A stretch of 61,980 bases of DNA from Staphylococcus agnetis (GCF_002901865.1 NZ_PPQF01000017.1:1-61980); one strand, 5' to 3'; shown: positions 45,894 through 58,983, numbered from the stretch's first letter. Numbers and translations are program-made. Notes: a model not told the origin generated them from the sequence alone.

Positions 45894-47007
45894 ACTCAAA
45901 TTTGGAGCAACGATAGGCATTATTGGTGGAGGACAACTTGGAAAAATGATGGCACAATCTGCGCAAAAGATGGGCTATCGCGTTATTGTTCTGGATCCTG
46001 ACAATGCATGCCCAACTAAGCACGTTGCACATCAATTTATTCATGCTGCATATGATGACGAAGCTGCATTAAACGAATTAGGTGAACAATCAGATGTAAT
46101 CACGTACGAGTTTGAGAATATTAATGCTGAACAACTAAAAAAGTTAACGACACGTTTTAATGTTCCTCAAGGATATGAAGCAATTCAATTATTGCAAGAT
46201 CGTCTTATTGAAAAACAATCTATCTCTAAAGCCGGGGCACATGTTGTACCGTTTTTACAAATTACTTCTGAAGATGATTTAAAAGAGGCTGGTCAACGAC
46301 TCGGTTATCCATTCATCGTGAAAACACGCTTTGGTGGTTATGACGGTAAGGGTCAAGTATTAGTAAATTCTGATGTAGCCTTTGACGAAGCCAAAACATT
46401 AATTGCACAACAAGAATGTGTCGCTGAACAATATTTAAATTTAAAAAGGGAAGTCTCATTAACTGTTACAAGAGGAGTAGATGGTAGTGTCGTATTCTTC
46501 CCACTTCAAGAAAACGAACATCGCAATCAAATTTTGTTTAAAACCATCGTACCTGCGAGAGATGACCATGAAGTATTCGCACGTGAAGAAGTCAAAAAGA
46601 TTATGAAGGCTATCCATTTTGTAGGTACGTTCACCGTAGAATTTTTTGTGGATGATAATCATCAACTATTTGTGAATGAAATAGCACCTAGACCACATAA
46701 CTCAGGCCACTATTCTATTGAAGCGTGTGACTATTCACAATTTGATACGCATATTATGGCTGTAACGGGTCAAACGCTTCCAGAAAATATTGAACTCTTA
46801 AAACCTGCAGTGATGATGAATTTACTAGGCAAAGATTTAGATTTACTCGAAGATGAATTTAACTTACATCCAGAATGGCACGTGCATATTTATGGTAAAA
46901 CGTCACGAAAACCTTTAAGAAAAATGGGCCATTTAACTCAATTAACAGAGCAAATTGAAGCTACTGAACAAAATCTTGTCGCATATTTTGAAGGGAGAAA
47001 ATCATGA
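45880..47007 (+). CDS. purK: N5-carboxyaminoimidazole ribonucleotide synthase
   Basis: A 375-residue ATP-grasp enzyme that carboxylates AIR. Seen: [30 protein letters not shown] (metal ligands), [12 protein letters not shown] (about residues 145-156). ATG 45880 follows GGAGGATATG inside the end of purE; the longer frame upstream is in purE. It overlaps purC by 4 nt. Confidence 0.95.
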   Translation: MTYNKLKFGATIGIIGGGQLGKMMAQSAQKMGYRVIVLDPDNACPTKHVAHQFIHAAYDDEAALNELGEQSDVITYEFENINAEQLKKLTTRFNVPQGYEAIQLLQDRLIEKQSISKAGAHVVPFLQITSEDDLKEAGQRLGYPFIVKTRFGGYDGKGQVLVNSDVAFDEAKTLIAQQECVAEQYLNLKREVSLTVTRGVDGSVVFFPLQENEHRNQILFKTIVPARDDHEVFAREEVKKIMKAIHFVGTFTVEFFVDDNHQLFVNEIAPRPHNSGHYSIEACDYSQFDTHIMAVTGQTLPENIELLKPAVMMNLLGKDLDLLEDEFNLHPEWHVHIYGKTSRKPLRKMGHLTQLTEQIEATEQNLVAYFEGRKS

Positions 47008-47711
47008 AACACGCATTATTATATGAAGGCAAAGCCAAACGTGTATATGAAACGGACGAACCACATGTATTACGTATCGAATATAAAGATGAAGTAACAG
47101 CTGGAAATGGTGCAAAGAAAGATGAAATGTCTGGTAAAGGTCGTTTAAATAACCGCATTACAGCAGCTATTTTTGAATATATCGCACAGCATGGTGTGAA
47201 AAGTCATTTCATTCGTCGCATCTCAGAAACAGAGCAGCTTGTACAAGCTGTTGACATCGTACCTTTAGAAGTTGTTGTAAGAAACATTGCGGCGGGATCT
47301 ATTACGAAACGTTTAGGTTTTGAAAATGGTCATCGTTTTGATGCGCCGTTAGTTGAATTCTTTTATAAAAAAGATGAATTGAACGATCCATTAATTACAG
47401 AGGATCATATTCAACTCCTGCATATTGCCAATGAAGAAGAAATACAAAGTTTAAAAGCACAAGCATTGCAAGTTAACCAAGCATTAATTCAACTTATGGA
47501 TGAGCTTCAATTGGATTTAGTAGATTTTAAAATCGAATTTGGTAAAGATCGAGAAGGTCACTTACTCTTAGCAGATGAAATTTCACCAGACACATGTCGT
47601 ATTTGGGATAAAGTGACAGGTGAGAACTTTGATAAGGATGTTTATCGCAACGACACTGGCTCATTGATTGAAACGTATGAATCATTTTTAAATAAACTGG
47701 AGGCACTTTAA
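47004..47711 (+). CDS. purC: SAICAR synthase
   Basis: A 235-residue enzyme joining CAIR and aspartate. Seen: [12 protein letters not shown] at the N-terminus, [17 protein letters not shown] (about residues 88-104), [14 protein letters not shown] (about 191-204). Start overlaps purK (ATGA) with GAAGGGAG before it. Confidence 0.95.
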   Translation: MKHALLYEGKAKRVYETDEPHVLRIEYKDEVTAGNGAKKDEMSGKGRLNNRITAAIFEYIAQHGVKSHFIRRISETEQLVQAVDIVPLEVVVRNIAAGSITKRLGFENGHRFDAPLVEFFYKKDELNDPLITEDHIQLLHIANEEEIQSLKAQALQVNQALIQLMDELQLDLVDFKIEFGKDREGHLLLADEISPDTCRIWDKVTGENFDKDVYRNDTGSLIETYESFLNKLEAL

Positions 47712-47713
47712 TC

Positions 47714-47983
47714 ATGAAAAATATTGAATTACACATTACGTTACAACCGCAAGTTTTAGATACGCAAGGTCAAGCATTGACACGTGCGGTACACGACTTA
47801 GGCTACAAGCAAGTCAATGATATTCGTGTTGGTAAAGTACTGTATTTAACGGTTGATGAAGCGACTGACGAAGCCATTCATAATGTGGTCACTACATTAA
47901 GCGAAAAATTATTCGCTAATACAGTAATTGAAGAGTATAACTATACGATTTTAGGTGAAGCTTCAGAAAAGGAGAATGACTAA
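47714..47983 (+). CDS. purS: FGAM synthase subunit PurS
   Basis: An 89-residue small subunit of the three-part FGAM synthase (PurS-PurQ-PurL), which bridges PurQ and PurL for ammonia transfer. Seen: [13 protein letters not shown] and [22 protein letters not shown] 2 nt after the purC stop with GGAGGCAC; last base shared with the purQ start. Confidence 0.94.
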   Translation: MKNIELHITLQPQVLDTQGQALTRAVHDLGYKQVNDIRVGKVLYLTVDEATDEAIHNVVTTLSEKLFANTVIEEYNYTILGEASEKEND

Positions 47984-48654
47984 TGAAATTTGCGGTACTT
48001 AAATTTCCAGGTTCTAACTGTGACCGCGATATGTTTAATGCAGCGATTAAATCTGGTGTAGAGGCTGAGTATGTAGACTATCGCGAAACATCTTTAGCTG
48101 GATTTGACGGGGTGCTCATTCCAGGAGGGTTCTCATTTGGAGATTATTTACGTTCAGGTGCTGTAGCAAGTGTGGCACCTATTATAAATGAAGTGAAACG
48201 TTTAGCGGATGAAGGCAAACCTGTACTCGGTGTTTGTAACGGATTCCAAATTTTAACTGAAATTGGCTTACTTCCAGGTGCTTTACTACATAATGATAGC
48301 CATTTATTTGTAAGTCGTAATGAACGTTTAATGATTACAAATGCAGCAACACCATTTACACATTTATATGAAGAAGGAGAGGAAGTAGTTTATCCAGTCG
48401 CTCACGGTGAAGGTCATTACTATTGTACTGAAGCTATGTATCACGATTTGGTTCAGAATAATCAAATTATTTTGAAGTATACTGATAATCCTAATGGTTC
48501 ATATGAAGATATTGCAGGCATCGTATCTAAGGAAGGCAATGTGTGTGGAATGATGCCACATCCTGAACGAGCATTGGAAAAAATACTCGGTACGGATAGT
48601 GGCGTGAAATTATTTGAATCAATGGTGAAAAGTTGGAGGGAACAACATGCCTAA
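47983..48654 (+). CDS. purQ: FGAM synthase glutaminase subunit PurQ
   Basis: A 223-residue class I glutamine amidotransferase supplying ammonia to PurL. Seen: [25 protein letters not shown], nucleophile VLGVCNGFQ (Cys about 86) and MPHPERA with the catalytic His-Pro-Glu near residue 194. Start overlaps purS (TAATG); overlaps purL by 8 nt. Confidence 0.95.
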   Translation: MKFAVLKFPGSNCDRDMFNAAIKSGVEAEYVDYRETSLAGFDGVLIPGGFSFGDYLRSGAVASVAPIINEVKRLADEGKPVLGVCNGFQILTEIGLLPGALLHNDSHLFVSRNERLMITNAATPFTHLYEEGEEVVYPVAHGEGHYYCTEAMYHDLVQNNQIILKYTDNPNGSYEDIAGIVSKEGNVCGMMPHPERALEKILGTDSGVKLFESMVKSWREQHA

Positions 48655-50836
48655 ATTTTTAGAACCTACTGCAGAAGAGGTTAAAGTTGAGAAGTTATAT
48701 CAAGATATGGGATTAAGCGATGCAGAATATGAGAAAGTTCAACGTATTTTAGGTCGTGATCCTAACTTTACAGAAATAGGCATTTTTTCGGTAATGTGGA
48801 GTGAACATTGCTCATATAAGCATTCTAAACCATTCTTAAAACAATTTCCGACAACAGGCGAACACGTGTTAATGGGACCTGGTGAAGGTGCTGGTGTTGT
48901 GGATATCGGTGATCAACAAGCTGTCGTTTTTAAAGTGGAATCACATAACCATCCGTCAGCGATTGAACCATACCAAGGTGCTGCGACAGGTGTTGGAGGT
49001 ATCATTCGTGACATCGTTTCAATAGGTGCGCGTCCAATTAATCTTCTTAATAGTTTACGTTTTGGTGAACTTAGTGAGAAAACAAATCGTCGTTTATGTC
49101 GTGGTGTCGTTGCAGGTATTGGTGGTTATGGGAACTGTATCGGTATCCCAACGACAGCTGGTGAAATTGAATTTGATGAACGTTACGACGGTAATCCACT
49201 TGTCAATGCAATGTGCGTAGGTGTAATTGATCATGACATGATTCAAAAAGGGACTGCCAAAGGGGAAGGCAACTCCGTTATTTACGTAGGGCTTAAAACA
49301 GGTCGTGATGGTATTCATGGAGCGACGTTTGCATCGGAAGAATTGACAGAAGAAAGCGAAAGTAAACGTCCATCTGTTCAAATTGGTGACCCATTCGTTG
49401 GTAAGAAATTAATGGAAGCAACATTAGAAGCAATCCAATATAAGGAACTTGTAGGCATCCAAGATATGGGAGCAGCAGGTTTAACATCATCATCTTCTGA
49501 AATGGCTGCAAAAGGTGGAAGCGGTATTCATTTAGAACTTGAGAAAGTGCCAGTTCGTGAACATGGTATTTCTCCTTATGAAATGATGCTTTCAGAAACA
49601 CAAGAGCGTATGTTACTTGTAGTAGAAAAAGGAACAGAACAAAAATTCTTAGATTTATTCGATTACTATGAACTAGACAGCGCGGTTATCGGTAAAGTGA
49701 CAAATACAAATCGTTTCGTCCTCACTTATGAAGGTGAAGTTTATGCAGATATTCCTGTTGAACCATTAGCAGACGAAGCGCCAGTTTACATTTTAGAGGG
49801 AGAAAAACCTGAATACACGCCAGAAACACGTGACTATGCAAACATTGATGCAGACGATGTGTTCACAAAATTATTAACACATCCAACCATCGCGTCTAAA
49901 CAATACTTGTATTCGCAATATGATCAACAAGTGGGTGCAAATACAATCGTAAAACCAGGTTTACAAGCATCTGTTGTACGTGTTGAAGGGACGAATAAAG
50001 CAGTAGCCTCTACTATCGATGGTGAAGCACGCTATGTTTTTAATGATCCATATGAAGGTGGCAAAATGGTGGTTGCTGAGGCATATCGTAATCTTATTGC
50101 TGTGGGTGCTAAACCTTTAGCGATGACTGATTGCCTAAATTATGGTTCACCTGAGAAAAAAGAAATTTATCAGCAATTAATTGATTCTACACGCGGAATG
50201 GCAGAAGCATGTGATGTATTACAAACACCAGTGGTTTCAGGGAACGTTTCATTATATAACGAAACCCGTACGTCTTCCATTTTCCCAACGCCAGTAGTTG
50301 GTATGGTGGGATTAATTGAGGATATTGATTATTTGAATAATTTCCAGCCAGAAGCAGGCGATACGTTGTATTTAGTAGGGGATACGAAGGCGCATTTTGG
50401 TGGTAGCCAAATTGAAAAACTATTATATCAACGCGTGAATCATGAATCAGAACATGTGGATTTAACAGAAGAAGCAGCACGTGGTGAAGCCATTCGTGAA
50501 GCCGTTCGAAGTGGTCAATTGTCACACGTTCAAACAGTAGGTAAAGGTGGCGTATTAATTACGCTAGCTCGAATGAGTGCATATTTTGATTTAGGAATTG
50601 ATGCTGTATTACCGTTTTCACGAGAACTGTTCTTTAGTGAAACACCAGGTCGCTATATTGTAAGTGTAAAAGCAGGACAAGAATTTAATATGAAAGATGC
50701 AATCAAAATTGGTACATTTACGGATCAAGATGCATTTAAAGTTCAAGGTTCTGATACAACTATTGAACGTCGAACATCTGAAATTAAGCGTGAATGGGAA
50801 GGAGCAATTGAGGCATGTATGACATCCGCGGATTAA
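48647..50836 (+). CDS. purL: FGAM synthase large subunit PurL (small form)
   Basis: A 729-residue ATP-dependent amidating subunit of the Bacillus/archaeal type that works with PurS and PurQ. Seen: [17 protein letters not shown] (about residues 45-61), [21 protein letters not shown] (about 97-117 region), [16 protein letters not shown] and [12 protein letters not shown] in the second half. The length is the standard one. It overlaps purF by 22 nt. Confidence 0.95.
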   Translation: MPKFLEPTAEEVKVEKLYQDMGLSDAEYEKVQRILGRDPNFTEIGIFSVMWSEHCSYKHSKPFLKQFPTTGEHVLMGPGEGAGVVDIGDQQAVVFKVESHNHPSAIEPYQGAATGVGGIIRDIVSIGARPINLLNSLRFGELSEKTNRRLCRGVVAGIGGYGNCIGIPTTAGEIEFDERYDGNPLVNAMCVGVIDHDMIQKGTAKGEGNSVIYVGLKTGRDGIHGATFASEELTEESESKRPSVQIGDPFVGKKLMEATLEAIQYKELVGIQDMGAAGLTSSSSEMAAKGGSGIHLELEKVPVREHGISPYEMMLSETQERMLLVVEKGTEQKFLDLFDYYELDSAVIGKVTNTNRFVLTYEGEVYADIPVEPLADEAPVYILEGEKPEYTPETRDYANIDADDVFTKLLTHPTIASKQYLYSQYDQQVGANTIVKPGLQASVVRVEGTNKAVASTIDGEARYVFNDPYEGGKMVVAEAYRNLIAVGAKPLAMTDCLNYGSPEKKEIYQQLIDSTRGMAEACDVLQTPVVSGNVSLYNETRTSSIFPTPVVGMVGLIEDIDYLNNFQPEAGDTLYLVGDTKAHFGGSQIEKLLYQRVNHESEHVDLTEEAARGEAIREAVRSGQLSHVQTVGKGGVLITLARMSAYFDLGIDAVLPFSRELFFSETPGRYIVSVKAGQEFNMKDAIKIGTFTDQDAFKVQGSDTTIERRTSEIKREWEGAIEACMTSAD

Positions 50837-52236
50837 ATGAAGAATGCGGTATTTTCGGAATATGGAATCATCCTCATGCAGCACACTTAACTTACCTTGC
50901 ACTACACAGTTTACAACATCGCGGTCAAGAAGGTGCTGGAATTGTATGTTCTAATGGTGAACAACTCTTTGGTGCAAGAGGAATGGGATTATTAACTGAA
51001 GCGATTTCGGATGCACAATTAAAATCTCTTGAAGGCTATAAACACGCGATTGGACACGTACGTTATGCGACGACTGGTGCTAGCGAAGTGTCTAATGTGC
51101 AACCGTTTTTATTTAAACATTCCAAAGGTGATCTAGGATTAGCCCATAACGGGAACCTTACGAATGCACTTCAATTACGAAGAGCGATTGAATCTACAGG
51201 CGGTATTTTTCAAACGACAAGTGATTCAGAAGTGCTGGCACATCTTTTGATTAAGGGGACTTCAAAATCAATTAAAACAAATCAAAAATCAGCACTAAAC
51301 CAAATGAAAGGGGCTTTCAGTTGTGTCATTTTAAATGAACAACAATTGACCGCAACACGAGATCACCGTGGCGTGCGCCCATTAATGCTAGGTAAAGTTG
51401 ATGGTGCGTATTGTGTTGCGAGCGAAACATGCGCATTTACGGCGATTGGTGCGGAATATATACGTGATATTGAGCCAGGGGAACTGATTACTTTTTCAAA
51501 TGAAGATGATATTGACTACGATCATTACACGTCTGATATCGATCATCGCATGTGTTCAATGGAATATGTTTACTTCGCACGTCCAGATTCAGAATTTCGT
51601 AAGCACTCTATCTATCAAGTGAGAAAAGCTTTAGGTAGACAATTAGCGAACGAAATGGATGTTGAAGCAGATATCGTAATTGGCGTTCCTGATTCATCGT
51701 TACAAGCAGCTAAAGGCTTTTCGGAAGCTTCTGGTGTGCCAAACGAACAAGGATTACTTAAAAATCGTTATATCGGACGCACATTTATAACACCTGATCA
51801 AGCAGTACGCGAACGTCAAGTTCGAATGAAACATGCGCCAATTCGTGATGTCATTGAAGGTAAACGTGTCGTGGTGATTGATGATTCTATTGTCCGTGGC
51901 ACGACAAGCAAACATATTGTAAAGACGTTAAAATCCGCTGGAGCAAAAGAGGTGCATATGGGCATTTCATCTCCACCTCTTAAAAATCCATGTTATTACG
52001 GTATTGATGTATCAACACATGCTGAATTAATGGCGGCGCAATATGATCTTGATGAAATTAGAGACATGATTGGTGCAGACTCACTGACGTATTTATCTGT
52101 AGAGGGTATGCATGATGTCTTTAAACAATATGGTTCTAAAGGCGAATGTAATGCATGCTTTACTGGAGCATATCCAATTGAAATTGTAGATCATGAATTA
52201 CCGGTAGCAAAAGAATTAAAGCGTAGAGGAGTGTAA
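50815..52236 (+). CDS. purF: Amidophosphoribosyltransferase
   Basis: A 473-residue enzyme for the first committed step, PRPP plus glutamine to phosphoribosylamine. Residues 1-10 are a propeptide removed to expose Cys11 (NEECGIFG), the Ntn nucleophile. Seen: [18 protein letters not shown], the PRPP loop [14 protein letters not shown] (about residues 353-366) and Fe-S cluster cysteines in RMCSMEY and ECNACFTG, as in the B. subtilis type. ATG 50815 lies inside the end of purL. Confidence 0.95.
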   Translation: MYDIRGLNEECGIFGIWNHPHAAHLTYLALHSLQHRGQEGAGIVCSNGEQLFGARGMGLLTEAISDAQLKSLEGYKHAIGHVRYATTGASEVSNVQPFLFKHSKGDLGLAHNGNLTNALQLRRAIESTGGIFQTTSDSEVLAHLLIKGTSKSIKTNQKSALNQMKGAFSCVILNEQQLTATRDHRGVRPLMLGKVDGAYCVASETCAFTAIGAEYIRDIEPGELITFSNEDDIDYDHYTSDIDHRMCSMEYVYFARPDSEFRKHSIYQVRKALGRQLANEMDVEADIVIGVPDSSLQAAKGFSEASGVPNEQGLLKNRYIGRTFITPDQAVRERQVRMKHAPIRDVIEGKRVVVIDDSIVRGTTSKHIVKTLKSAGAKEVHMGISSPPLKNPCYYGIDVSTHAELMAAQYDLDEIRDMIGADSLTYLSVEGMHDVFKQYGSKGECNACFTGAYPIEIVDHELPVAKELKRRGV

Positions 52237-52240
52237 AGTC

Positions 52241-53269
52241 ATGGCTGAATCATATAAGCAAGCTGGTGTAGATATTGAAGCGGGATATCAAGCGGTAAAA
52301 CGCATGTCACGCCATGTTGAACGTACTATGCGTAAAGAGGTACTAGGCGGTCTAGGTGGTTTTGGTGCGACATTTGACTTGTCACAACTGAATATGAAAG
52401 CGCCTGTATTAGTCTCTGGAACGGATGGTGTGGGTACGAAATTAAAATTAGCAATTGATTACGATCGACATGACACGATAGGTATAGATGCCGTAGCGAT
52501 GTGTGCGAATGATATTTTGACAACTGGAGCAGAACCACTTTACTTTTTAGATTACATTGCAACAAATAAAGTGATTCCAGAGGTTATTGAACACATTGTT
52601 AAAGGAATTAGTGATGGCTGTGAGGAAACAGGTATGGCCCTTATAGGTGGCGAAACTGCAGAAATGGGTGACATGTATCATGAAGGGGAATACGATGTTG
52701 CTGGTTTTGCAGTTGGTGCTGTTGAAAAAGAAGACTATATTGATGGCAGTCAGGTCGCTAAAGGTGACATCATTATAGGTTTGGCCTCACATGGTATCCA
52801 TTCAAATGGATACAGCTTAGTGCGTAAATTGGTTGCAGAATCAGGTGTCAATGTTCATGATACGTTTTCAAATGAATCCTCATACTTAGACGTTTTGTTA
52901 AAACCAACAGCTTTATATGTACGTCCAGTATTAGCTGTAAAAAAAGAAGTGAAAATTAAAGCGATGACACATATTACAGGTGGAGGTTTCTTTGAGAATA
53001 TTCCACGTGCTTTACCTGAGGGGAAAACAGCGGTCATTGATACAACATCATTCCCGACGCCACGTATTTTCGATTGGTTACAACAACAAGGACAAATTGA
53101 AACTGCAGAAATGTATAACATTTTCAACATGGGAATTGGGTATACGATGGTGGTATCAGCTGAAGATGAGCAACGCGTCCATGAATTATTAAAACAAGAA
53201 AACTGTGAAGCCTATACGATTGGTTATATAGATGAAACATCTGAACCGATTCGTTTGTCGGGGGTGTAA
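52241..53269 (+). CDS. purM: AIR synthase
   Basis: A 342-residue ATP-dependent cyclase making 5-aminoimidazole ribonucleotide. Seen: [14 protein letters not shown] (about residues 54-67), [21 protein letters not shown] and [13 protein letters not shown]. Start follows TAGAGGAGTG, 4 nt after purF. Confidence 0.95.
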   Translation: MAESYKQAGVDIEAGYQAVKRMSRHVERTMRKEVLGGLGGFGATFDLSQLNMKAPVLVSGTDGVGTKLKLAIDYDRHDTIGIDAVAMCANDILTTGAEPLYFLDYIATNKVIPEVIEHIVKGISDGCEETGMALIGGETAEMGDMYHEGEYDVAGFAVGAVEKEDYIDGSQVAKGDIIIGLASHGIHSNGYSLVRKLVAESGVNVHDTFSNESSYLDVLLKPTALYVRPVLAVKKEVKIKAMTHITGGGFFENIPRALPEGKTAVIDTTSFPTPRIFDWLQQQGQIETAEMYNIFNMGIGYTMVVSAEDEQRVHELLKQENCEAYTIGYIDETSEPIRLSGV

Positions 53270-53271
53270 AA

Positions 53272-53838
53272 ATGGTTAAAATAGCCATTTTCGCGTCAGG
53301 ATCAGGTACCAATTTTGATAATATTATGCAGCATATTGAGAGAGGGAAACTTGAAAATATCGAGATGACTGGTTTATATACGGATCAACCAGGCGCACCT
53401 TGTGTTTCACTTGCCCAAAAGTATCATGTCAATATTTATGCATATGATCCGAAGCAGTTTTCTTCAAAACAGCACTTCGAAGAAACATTATGTGACTCAC
53501 TTCAAAAAGACGGTGTTGAATGGATTGTGTTAGCAGGCTATATGCGATTAATAGGGGAAACACTGCTCCATGCTTATGAAGGACGGATTTTAAACATACA
53601 TCCGTCACTTCTTCCTAAATATAAAGGCAAGCATGCGGTAGAACAGGCGTTAAACAACAGGGAAACAACAACAGGAACAACGGTACATTATGTAGATGCT
53701 GGCATGGACACTGGGGAAGTCATTGCGCAGCGAGAATGTCCAATATATCCTGATGATGCAGTGACAGATCTTGAGCAACGCATTAAAGCATTGGAATATG
53801 AATTGTATCCTGAAGTCATTCAAAAGATTATTCGATAA
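53272..53838 (+). CDS. purN: Glycinamide ribonucleotide formyltransferase
   Basis: A 188-residue enzyme formylating GAR with 10-formyl-THF made by FolD. Seen: [15 protein letters not shown] at the N-terminus, LAGYMRLIG, and the catalytic segment [17 protein letters not shown] (Asn-His, about residues 107-123) with the Asp in VDAGMDTG. Start 2 nt after purM with GGGGGTG before it. Confidence 0.95.
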   Translation: MVKIAIFASGSGTNFDNIMQHIERGKLENIEMTGLYTDQPGAPCVSLAQKYHVNIYAYDPKQFSSKQHFEETLCDSLQKDGVEWIVLAGYMRLIGETLLHAYEGRILNIHPSLLPKYKGKHAVEQALNNRETTTGTTVHYVDAGMDTGEVIAQRECPIYPDDAVTDLEQRIKALEYELYPEVIQKIIR

Positions 53839-53850
53839 GGAGATTTCTAA

Positions 53851-55329
53851 ATGAAAAAAGCGATTTTAAGTGTGTCAGATAAAACAGGAATAGAAGATTT
53901 TGCTAAAGGACTTGTTGATCAAGGCTTTGCATTATTTTCAACAGGTGGAACATTACGCGCTATTGAATCTGCAGGCATACCTGTTGCTTCCGTTTCAGAT
54001 TTAACGCATTTTGATGAAATAATGGATGGACGTGTGAAAACATTACACCCTGCTGTTCACGGCGGGATTTTAGCTGATCGTGACAAACAAGAACATTTAG
54101 AGCAATTAAAAGCACAAGATATCGACCTTATTGACATGGTTGTCGTCAATTTATATCCTTTCCAAAAGACAGTGGAAAATCCAGATGTATCAGAAGCAGA
54201 TGCCATTGAAAACATTGATATTGGCGGGCCAACGATGCTCCGTGCAGCGGCAAAAAACTTTAAGCACGTGACAACAGTGGTGCATAGTGAAGATTACGAT
54301 GAAGTGTTACAGCGTTTAAAATCGAATACTTTAGATGAAGCATTTCGTAAATCATTAATGTTAAAAGTATATCAACATACTGCAGAATATGACCAAGCCA
54401 TTGTTAATCACTTTAGTCAGAATAAAGAAGCATTACGTTACGGTGAAAACCCACAACAAAACGCATATTTTGTACGTACCTCTGAAGCATCTAATACTTT
54501 AGCAGGTGCTGTGCAACATCATGGCAAACCTCTAAGTTACAACAACATTAAAGATGCAGATGCGGCGTTAACACTTGTAAAACGATTTGACGAGCCAGCA
54601 GCTGTTGCGGTGAAACATATGAATCCATGTGGAGTAGGGCTTGGTGCAACAATCGAAAAAGCTTTCGAACATGCATTTCAAGCAGATTCGACATCTATTT
54701 TCGGGGGTATCGTTGCACTTAATAGAACAGTAACTAAAGCATTGGCTCAACAATTACATGAGATTTTCTTAGAAGTAATCATTGCGCCATCATACGATGA
54801 AGAAGCACTAGAGATCTTGTCTCAAAAGAAAAATATTCGTTTACTTCAAATTGATATGGCGCCTATCTTTGGTGAACAAGAGTTTGTTTCTGTATCTGGT
54901 GGTTATTTAGTCCAAGATAAAGATGATGTACAAACGGCGCGCAAAGAGATGAAAGTTGTTACGGATGTACAACCTACAGAAGCACAATGGGACGCATTGT
55001 TGCTAGGATGGGAAGTGGCAAAAGCGGTTAAAAGTAACGCGATTGTCCTTGCGAATGACCATCAAACTGTAGGTGTGGGTGCGGGTCAGATGAACCGCGT
55101 CGGTGCAGCAGACATTGCCATTCGTCAAGCCATTGAAATGAATGACCAAGTTGCTTTAGCTTCAGATGGCTTTTTCCCAATGGACGATACAGTCGAACTT
55201 GCCGCCAAAGCAGGCATCAAAGCAATTATTCAACCTGGTGGCTCCATCAAAGATCAAGATTCTATAGATATGGCAAACCGTTATGGCATCACTATGGTGA
55301 CAACAGGTGTACGTCATTTTAAACATTAA
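53851..55329 (+). CDS. purH: AICAR transformylase/IMP cyclohydrolase
   Basis: A 492-residue bifunctional enzyme for the last two steps to IMP. The cyclohydrolase domain (1-190) shows [13 protein letters not shown] and [14 protein letters not shown]; the transformylase domain shows [25 protein letters not shown] with the catalytic Lys-His, and SDGFFPMDD. Start ATG 53851 follows AAGGAGATTT. The stop overlaps the purD leader region. Confidence 0.95.
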   Translation: MKKAILSVSDKTGIEDFAKGLVDQGFALFSTGGTLRAIESAGIPVASVSDLTHFDEIMDGRVKTLHPAVHGGILADRDKQEHLEQLKAQDIDLIDMVVVNLYPFQKTVENPDVSEADAIENIDIGGPTMLRAAAKNFKHVTTVVHSEDYDEVLQRLKSNTLDEAFRKSLMLKVYQHTAEYDQAIVNHFSQNKEALRYGENPQQNAYFVRTSEASNTLAGAVQHHGKPLSYNNIKDADAALTLVKRFDEPAAVAVKHMNPCGVGLGATIEKAFEHAFQADSTSIFGGIVALNRTVTKALAQQLHEIFLEVIIAPSYDEEALEILSQKKNIRLLQIDMAPIFGEQEFVSVSGGYLVQDKDDVQTARKEMKVVTDVQPTEAQWDALLLGWEVAKAVKSNAIVLANDHQTVGVGAGQMNRVGAADIAIRQAIEMNDQVALASDGFFPMDDTVELAAKAGIKAIIQPGGSIKDQDSIDMANRYGITMVTTGVRHFKH

Positions 55330-55343
55330 TGGAGGAACTAAAA

Positions 55344-56588
55344 ATGAAAATACTCGTTATTGGTAGTGGCGGTCGTGAACATGCGCTTGTGCATAAATTA
55401 AATCAATCGAAACTTGTTACACATATTGATGTCATTCCGGGTAATGATGCGATGACTTCTATAGCAAACATTCATTCAGAAATTGCTGAAACAAACCATG
55501 ATGCCATTCTTGATTTTGCTAAGAATCATGCGATTGAGTGGGTGATTATTGGTCCTGAGCAACCTCTTACAGATGGGTTAGCAGATTTATTAATTGAGGC
55601 AGGCATCTCAGTGTTTGGGCCAAATCAAGCAGCAGCCCAAATAGAAGGATCTAAAACGTTTGCCAAAAATTTAATGAAAAAATACGATATTCCAACGGCA
55701 GACTATCGTGAAATTAATGACAAAAATGAAGCGTTAAACTATGTTGATACGTGCGCATTACCTGTGGTATTAAAAAAGGATGGTTTAGCAGCGGGGAAAG
55801 GCGTTATCATTGCACATACACGTGAAGAGGCCGTCGATGCCGTGCATACGTTATATCCAAATGACAATGATAAAGTGGTATTTGAAGCCTTTTTGGAAGG
55901 CGAAGAATTTTCAGTCATGACATTTGTGAATGGGGACTATGCTGTTCCATTTGAAACGATTGCACAAGACCATAAGCGTGCTTATGATGGTGATCAAGGA
56001 CCTAACACAGGTGGTATGGGTGCGTATTGTCCCGTTCCGCATATTAGTGATGACGTTTTACGTCAAACGAATGATCGTATTGCTCAACCCATTGCTAAAG
56101 CGTTAAAAGCAGAAGGTTACCATTATTTTGGTATTCTATATATTGGTGCTATTTTAACGAAAGAAGGACCTAAAGTGATAGAGTTCAATGCACGTTTTGG
56201 TGACCCTGAGGCACAAGTGTTATTAACGCGTCTTGAAAGTGATTTGATGGCACATATTTTAGAGTTAAAAGACAAAAAGCCTATTTCACAAAAATGGAAG
56301 TCTGAATCGGTTGTGGGTGTGATGTTAGCATCTAAAGGCTATCCTGCTTCTTATGAAAAAGGTCATCACGTGACTGGTTTTGAAGAAGATTTAGAGCATT
56401 ATTTTGTAAGTGGGTTGAAAAAGGATGAGGCACAAAATTTTGTGACAAGTGGCGGGCGTGTCATTCTTGCTTTAGGTGAAGGTGATACGATCCAAAAAGC
56501 CCAAGAATTAGCATATCAACGTGTTTCTAAAATTGAAAACGACGCATTATTTTATCGTAAAGATATTGCCAATAAAGCATTAAAATAA
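55344..56588 (+). CDS. purD: Phosphoribosylamine-glycine ligase
   Basis: A 414-residue ATP-grasp enzyme making GAR. Seen: [14 protein letters not shown] at the start, [15 protein letters not shown] (about residues 139-153), [10 protein letters not shown] and [12 protein letters not shown] (metal ligands). ATG 55344 follows TGGAGGAACT; the frame runs 15 nt further upstream without a better site. Last gene of the operon. Confidence 0.95.
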   Translation: MKILVIGSGGREHALVHKLNQSKLVTHIDVIPGNDAMTSIANIHSEIAETNHDAILDFAKNHAIEWVIIGPEQPLTDGLADLLIEAGISVFGPNQAAAQIEGSKTFAKNLMKKYDIPTADYREINDKNEALNYVDTCALPVVLKKDGLAAGKGVIIAHTREEAVDAVHTLYPNDNDKVVFEAFLEGEEFSVMTFVNGDYAVPFETIAQDHKRAYDGDQGPNTGGMGAYCPVPHISDDVLRQTNDRIAQPIAKALKAEGYHYFGILYIGAILTKEGPKVIEFNARFGDPEAQVLLTRLESDLMAHILELKDKKPISQKWKSESVVGVMLASKGYPASYEKGHHVTGFEEDLEHYFVSGLKKDEAQNFVTSGGRVILALGEGDTIQKAQELAYQRVSKIENDALFYRKDIANKALK

Positions 56589-56660
56589 GACTTATTTGTT
56601 GCATCATTTGTCACCACATAATTGGAAGTATAAGTTATACCATTTAGCGATATATATCAT

Positions 56661-56699
56661 GAGAGCCCTTCAAACACAATAAGTGTGAGAAGGGCTCTT
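56661..56699 (+). terminator. Terminator of the purine operon
   Basis: AGAGCCCTTC (56662-56671) with GAAGGGCTCT (56689-56698) and a short T-run; 73 nt beyond purD. Confidence 0.8.
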
Positions 56700-56788
56700 T
56701 AAACGGGTTATTTCCTTTGCAGATGGAAAGGTAGGAAAGGAAATGGTGTGCCTTTTCACATCATCGAGATCGTGAAAACGCAAAGCAC

Positions 56789-57580
56789 CTATCGTACATC
56801 CGTAATGCCAGTAATCGGTATATAATGACTCAACATTAAAGCACAGAGTACGATACCAATGATAGAAACGATAAGTAATATATCGCGGTAACTAAAAGGC
56901 GCATCATAATAATACGTTCGCGGTCCATCTTTGAATCCTTTCATTTCCATTGCGACAGAAAGACGATGCGCTTTACGCATGTTCTGACTTAATAAAGGTA
57001 TTAAAATATGATAAAACCGTTTTGTACCACGATAATGAGATTTTTGAATCATTTGATAACGCATTTTAAGGGCATGTCTCAATTGGATAAAAGATTCCAT
57101 AATTAACGGTAACATCCGAAAAGCAGCCATAAATGCATATGCGATTTTAGGTTTGACGCGTAGATGTTGCATAAAGCTATAAAAAATCATAATAACTTGC
57201 GACGTAAACGCGATAGCTAAACCAAAAAAGCTAATGACCAACGTTCTTAGAGATAAGTGCAACCCACGAACGAGACTTTCTTCCGTAATGCGAATAAATC
57301 CAATTTTGAAGAGCTCATGATGTCCATTACCGTAAAAAATCATAAAAAGTGATGAACTGATGGCAAACAATGTACTCAGTGTGATGAAAATAAATAAAAC
57401 TCGGAATTTAGCACCACTGAGTATCAAAGTCAAAAGAAACATGAGTGAGACAAGGTATAGCATCGTATCAAAATTATGTACGAAAATCACAAATACGAAT
57501 AATGCGATACCTAGAAACAACTTCGTTATTATATTGACTTTATCCATAAATGTTCGATATGACTTCCAAGATTCAATCAT
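56789..57580 (-). CDS. ykoC: ECF transporter T component (YkoC-like)
   Basis: A 263-residue membrane protein of the CbiQ/EcfT family with about five helices. The coupling-helix motifs appear as AAFRMLPLIMESF and MRKAHRLSVAMEMKGFKDG (about residues 204-222, the A-R-G type motif that binds the ATPase). It connects YkoD to YkoE. It overlaps ykoD by 4 nt and is last in the operon. Confidence 0.88.
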   Translation of the reverse strand: MIESWKSYRTFMDKVNIITKLFLGIALFVFVIFVHNFDTMLYLVSLMFLLTLILSGAKFRVLFIFITLSTLFAISSSLFMIFYGNGHHELFKIGFIRITEESLVRGLHLSLRTLVISFFGLAIAFTSQVIMIFYSFMQHLRVKPKIAYAFMAAFRMLPLIMESFIQLRHALKMRYQMIQKSHYRGTKRFYHILIPLLSQNMRKAHRLSVAMEMKGFKDGPRTYYYDAPFSYRDILLIVSIIGIVLCALMLSHYIPITGITDVR

Positions 57581-58971
57581 GTTGTCACCTTACTTTCAAA
57601 CATTTTTCCATTTTCTATGATGTAATGATGTGTGGGATAACGTTGAATGATTTCTGGATCGTGCGTATTCATTATAATGGCCTGGCCTTGTTGAATACGT
57701 TGTTGAAATAAATCAATAAGTTTAAATGTATTATGACTATCTAACCCAAATGTAGGTTCATCTAACAAGATGATATCTGCGGATGTACTTAACGCAATCG
57801 CAACACTTAAACGGCGTTTTTGACCCATTGAAAGTTCAAAGGGATGTTGAGATTTAACATGAATTAAATCCAGTAATGTTAACATTTCTACAGTTGCTTC
57901 ATGGGCATCTTCGGCATTTTGATGCTTGAAATTAATGAAAATTTCATCATAAACTGAATTTTGTAAACATTGAAGCTCAGGATTTTGATAAACCAAAAAC
58001 ATATGACATGAAGCGGTTTTAAGTTTACGAATGGGAGTGTCATTGAATGTAAGGCTACCTTCATACGGGATGAGTTGCATCAGTGATTCAAAAAAAGTAG
58101 TCTTGCCTGCTCCGTTTTTTCCAGTAATTACAATCCAATCACCTGATTGCACTTGAAAAGTGTCTACTGAATATAAGTGCTTTTTGCCTCGTTTGATGAT
58201 GCCATTTTTAAAAGTAAGGCGAAAATTAGAATGTGTATTGTGTTGGACAACCGGTGGAGCGACTTGCCATGCTCTAGGGTGCCACACGCCGTAATCTGTT
58301 AAGGTCTCTTCAAAATGGGTGAGGATGTCAGAAGGTGTTCCATCCTGAATTATTTTTCCGTCATGATTCATTAAAATAACACGATCGACAACATCCCATA
58401 TATGTTCTACTTTATGTTCAACAATTAATACTGTTTGATCTTCCCATAACGTTTTTAACAATGTCCATAAATTTTCAGTTGCTTCAGTATCTAACATGGC
58501 TGTAGGCTCATCTAAAAACAACGTATCCGCTTTTTGTAAAAGGGTGCCTGCAACCGCTAGTTTTTGCTTCATTCCTCCACTTAATCGATGTATCGCATGC
58601 TTAGGATGAACATCTAATTGTACTTGCTCCAAAACTTTTGAAATTTTTTGATCCATTTCATTTTGGGGGACTTGAAGGTTCTCTAACACAAACGCAAGTT
58701 CTTCATTCACCTGTGGCATACAAAATTGAGAATCAGGATCCTGAAAAATAACTCCAGCATTTTTGGCAACCTTTAAGTCATCATATTTCATAGGTAAATC
58801 GATTAAGTTGGGTACGATGCCACTTAAGACATTCAACAACGTACTCTTACCAGAACCTGAGGGACCGAGTAAAAGTACTTTTTCTTTTTCTTTAATTTCG
58901 ATGTTCAGCCCATCAAAAATTTTTTTAGGACCATTAGGGTATTTTAAACGTAAATTTGTAGCTTTTAACAC
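57577..58971 (-). CDS. ykoD: ECF transporter fused double ATPase (YkoD-like)
   Basis: A 464-residue protein with two ABC ATPase domains in one chain. First (about 1-225): GPSGSGKSTLL, LSGGMKQKLAV, LFLDEPTAML. Second (about 245-464): GKNGAGKTTFF, LSMGQKRRLSV, ILLDEPTFGL. Both sets are intact. The fused arrangement is that of the thiamine-related YkoEDC transporter. Gene lies 12 nt after ykoE. Confidence 0.9.
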   Translation of the reverse strand: MLKATNLRLKYPNGPKKIFDGLNIEIKEKEKVLLLGPSGSGKSTLLNVLSGIVPNLIDLPMKYDDLKVAKNAGVIFQDPDSQFCMPQVNEELAFVLENLQVPQNEMDQKISKVLEQVQLDVHPKHAIHRLSGGMKQKLAVAGTLLQKADTLFLDEPTAMLDTEATENLWTLLKTLWEDQTVLIVEHKVEHIWDVVDRVILMNHDGKIIQDGTPSDILTHFEETLTDYGVWHPRAWQVAPPVVQHNTHSNFRLTFKNGIIKRGKKHLYSVDTFQVQSGDWIVITGKNGAGKTTFFESLMQLIPYEGSLTFNDTPIRKLKTASCHMFLVYQNPELQCLQNSVYDEIFINFKHQNAEDAHEATVEMLTLLDLIHVKSQHPFELSMGQKRRLSVAIALSTSADIILLDEPTFGLDSHNTFKLIDLFQQRIQQGQAIIMNTHDPEIIQRYPTHHYIIENGKMFESKVTT

Positions 58972-58983
58972 GATGAATGCTCC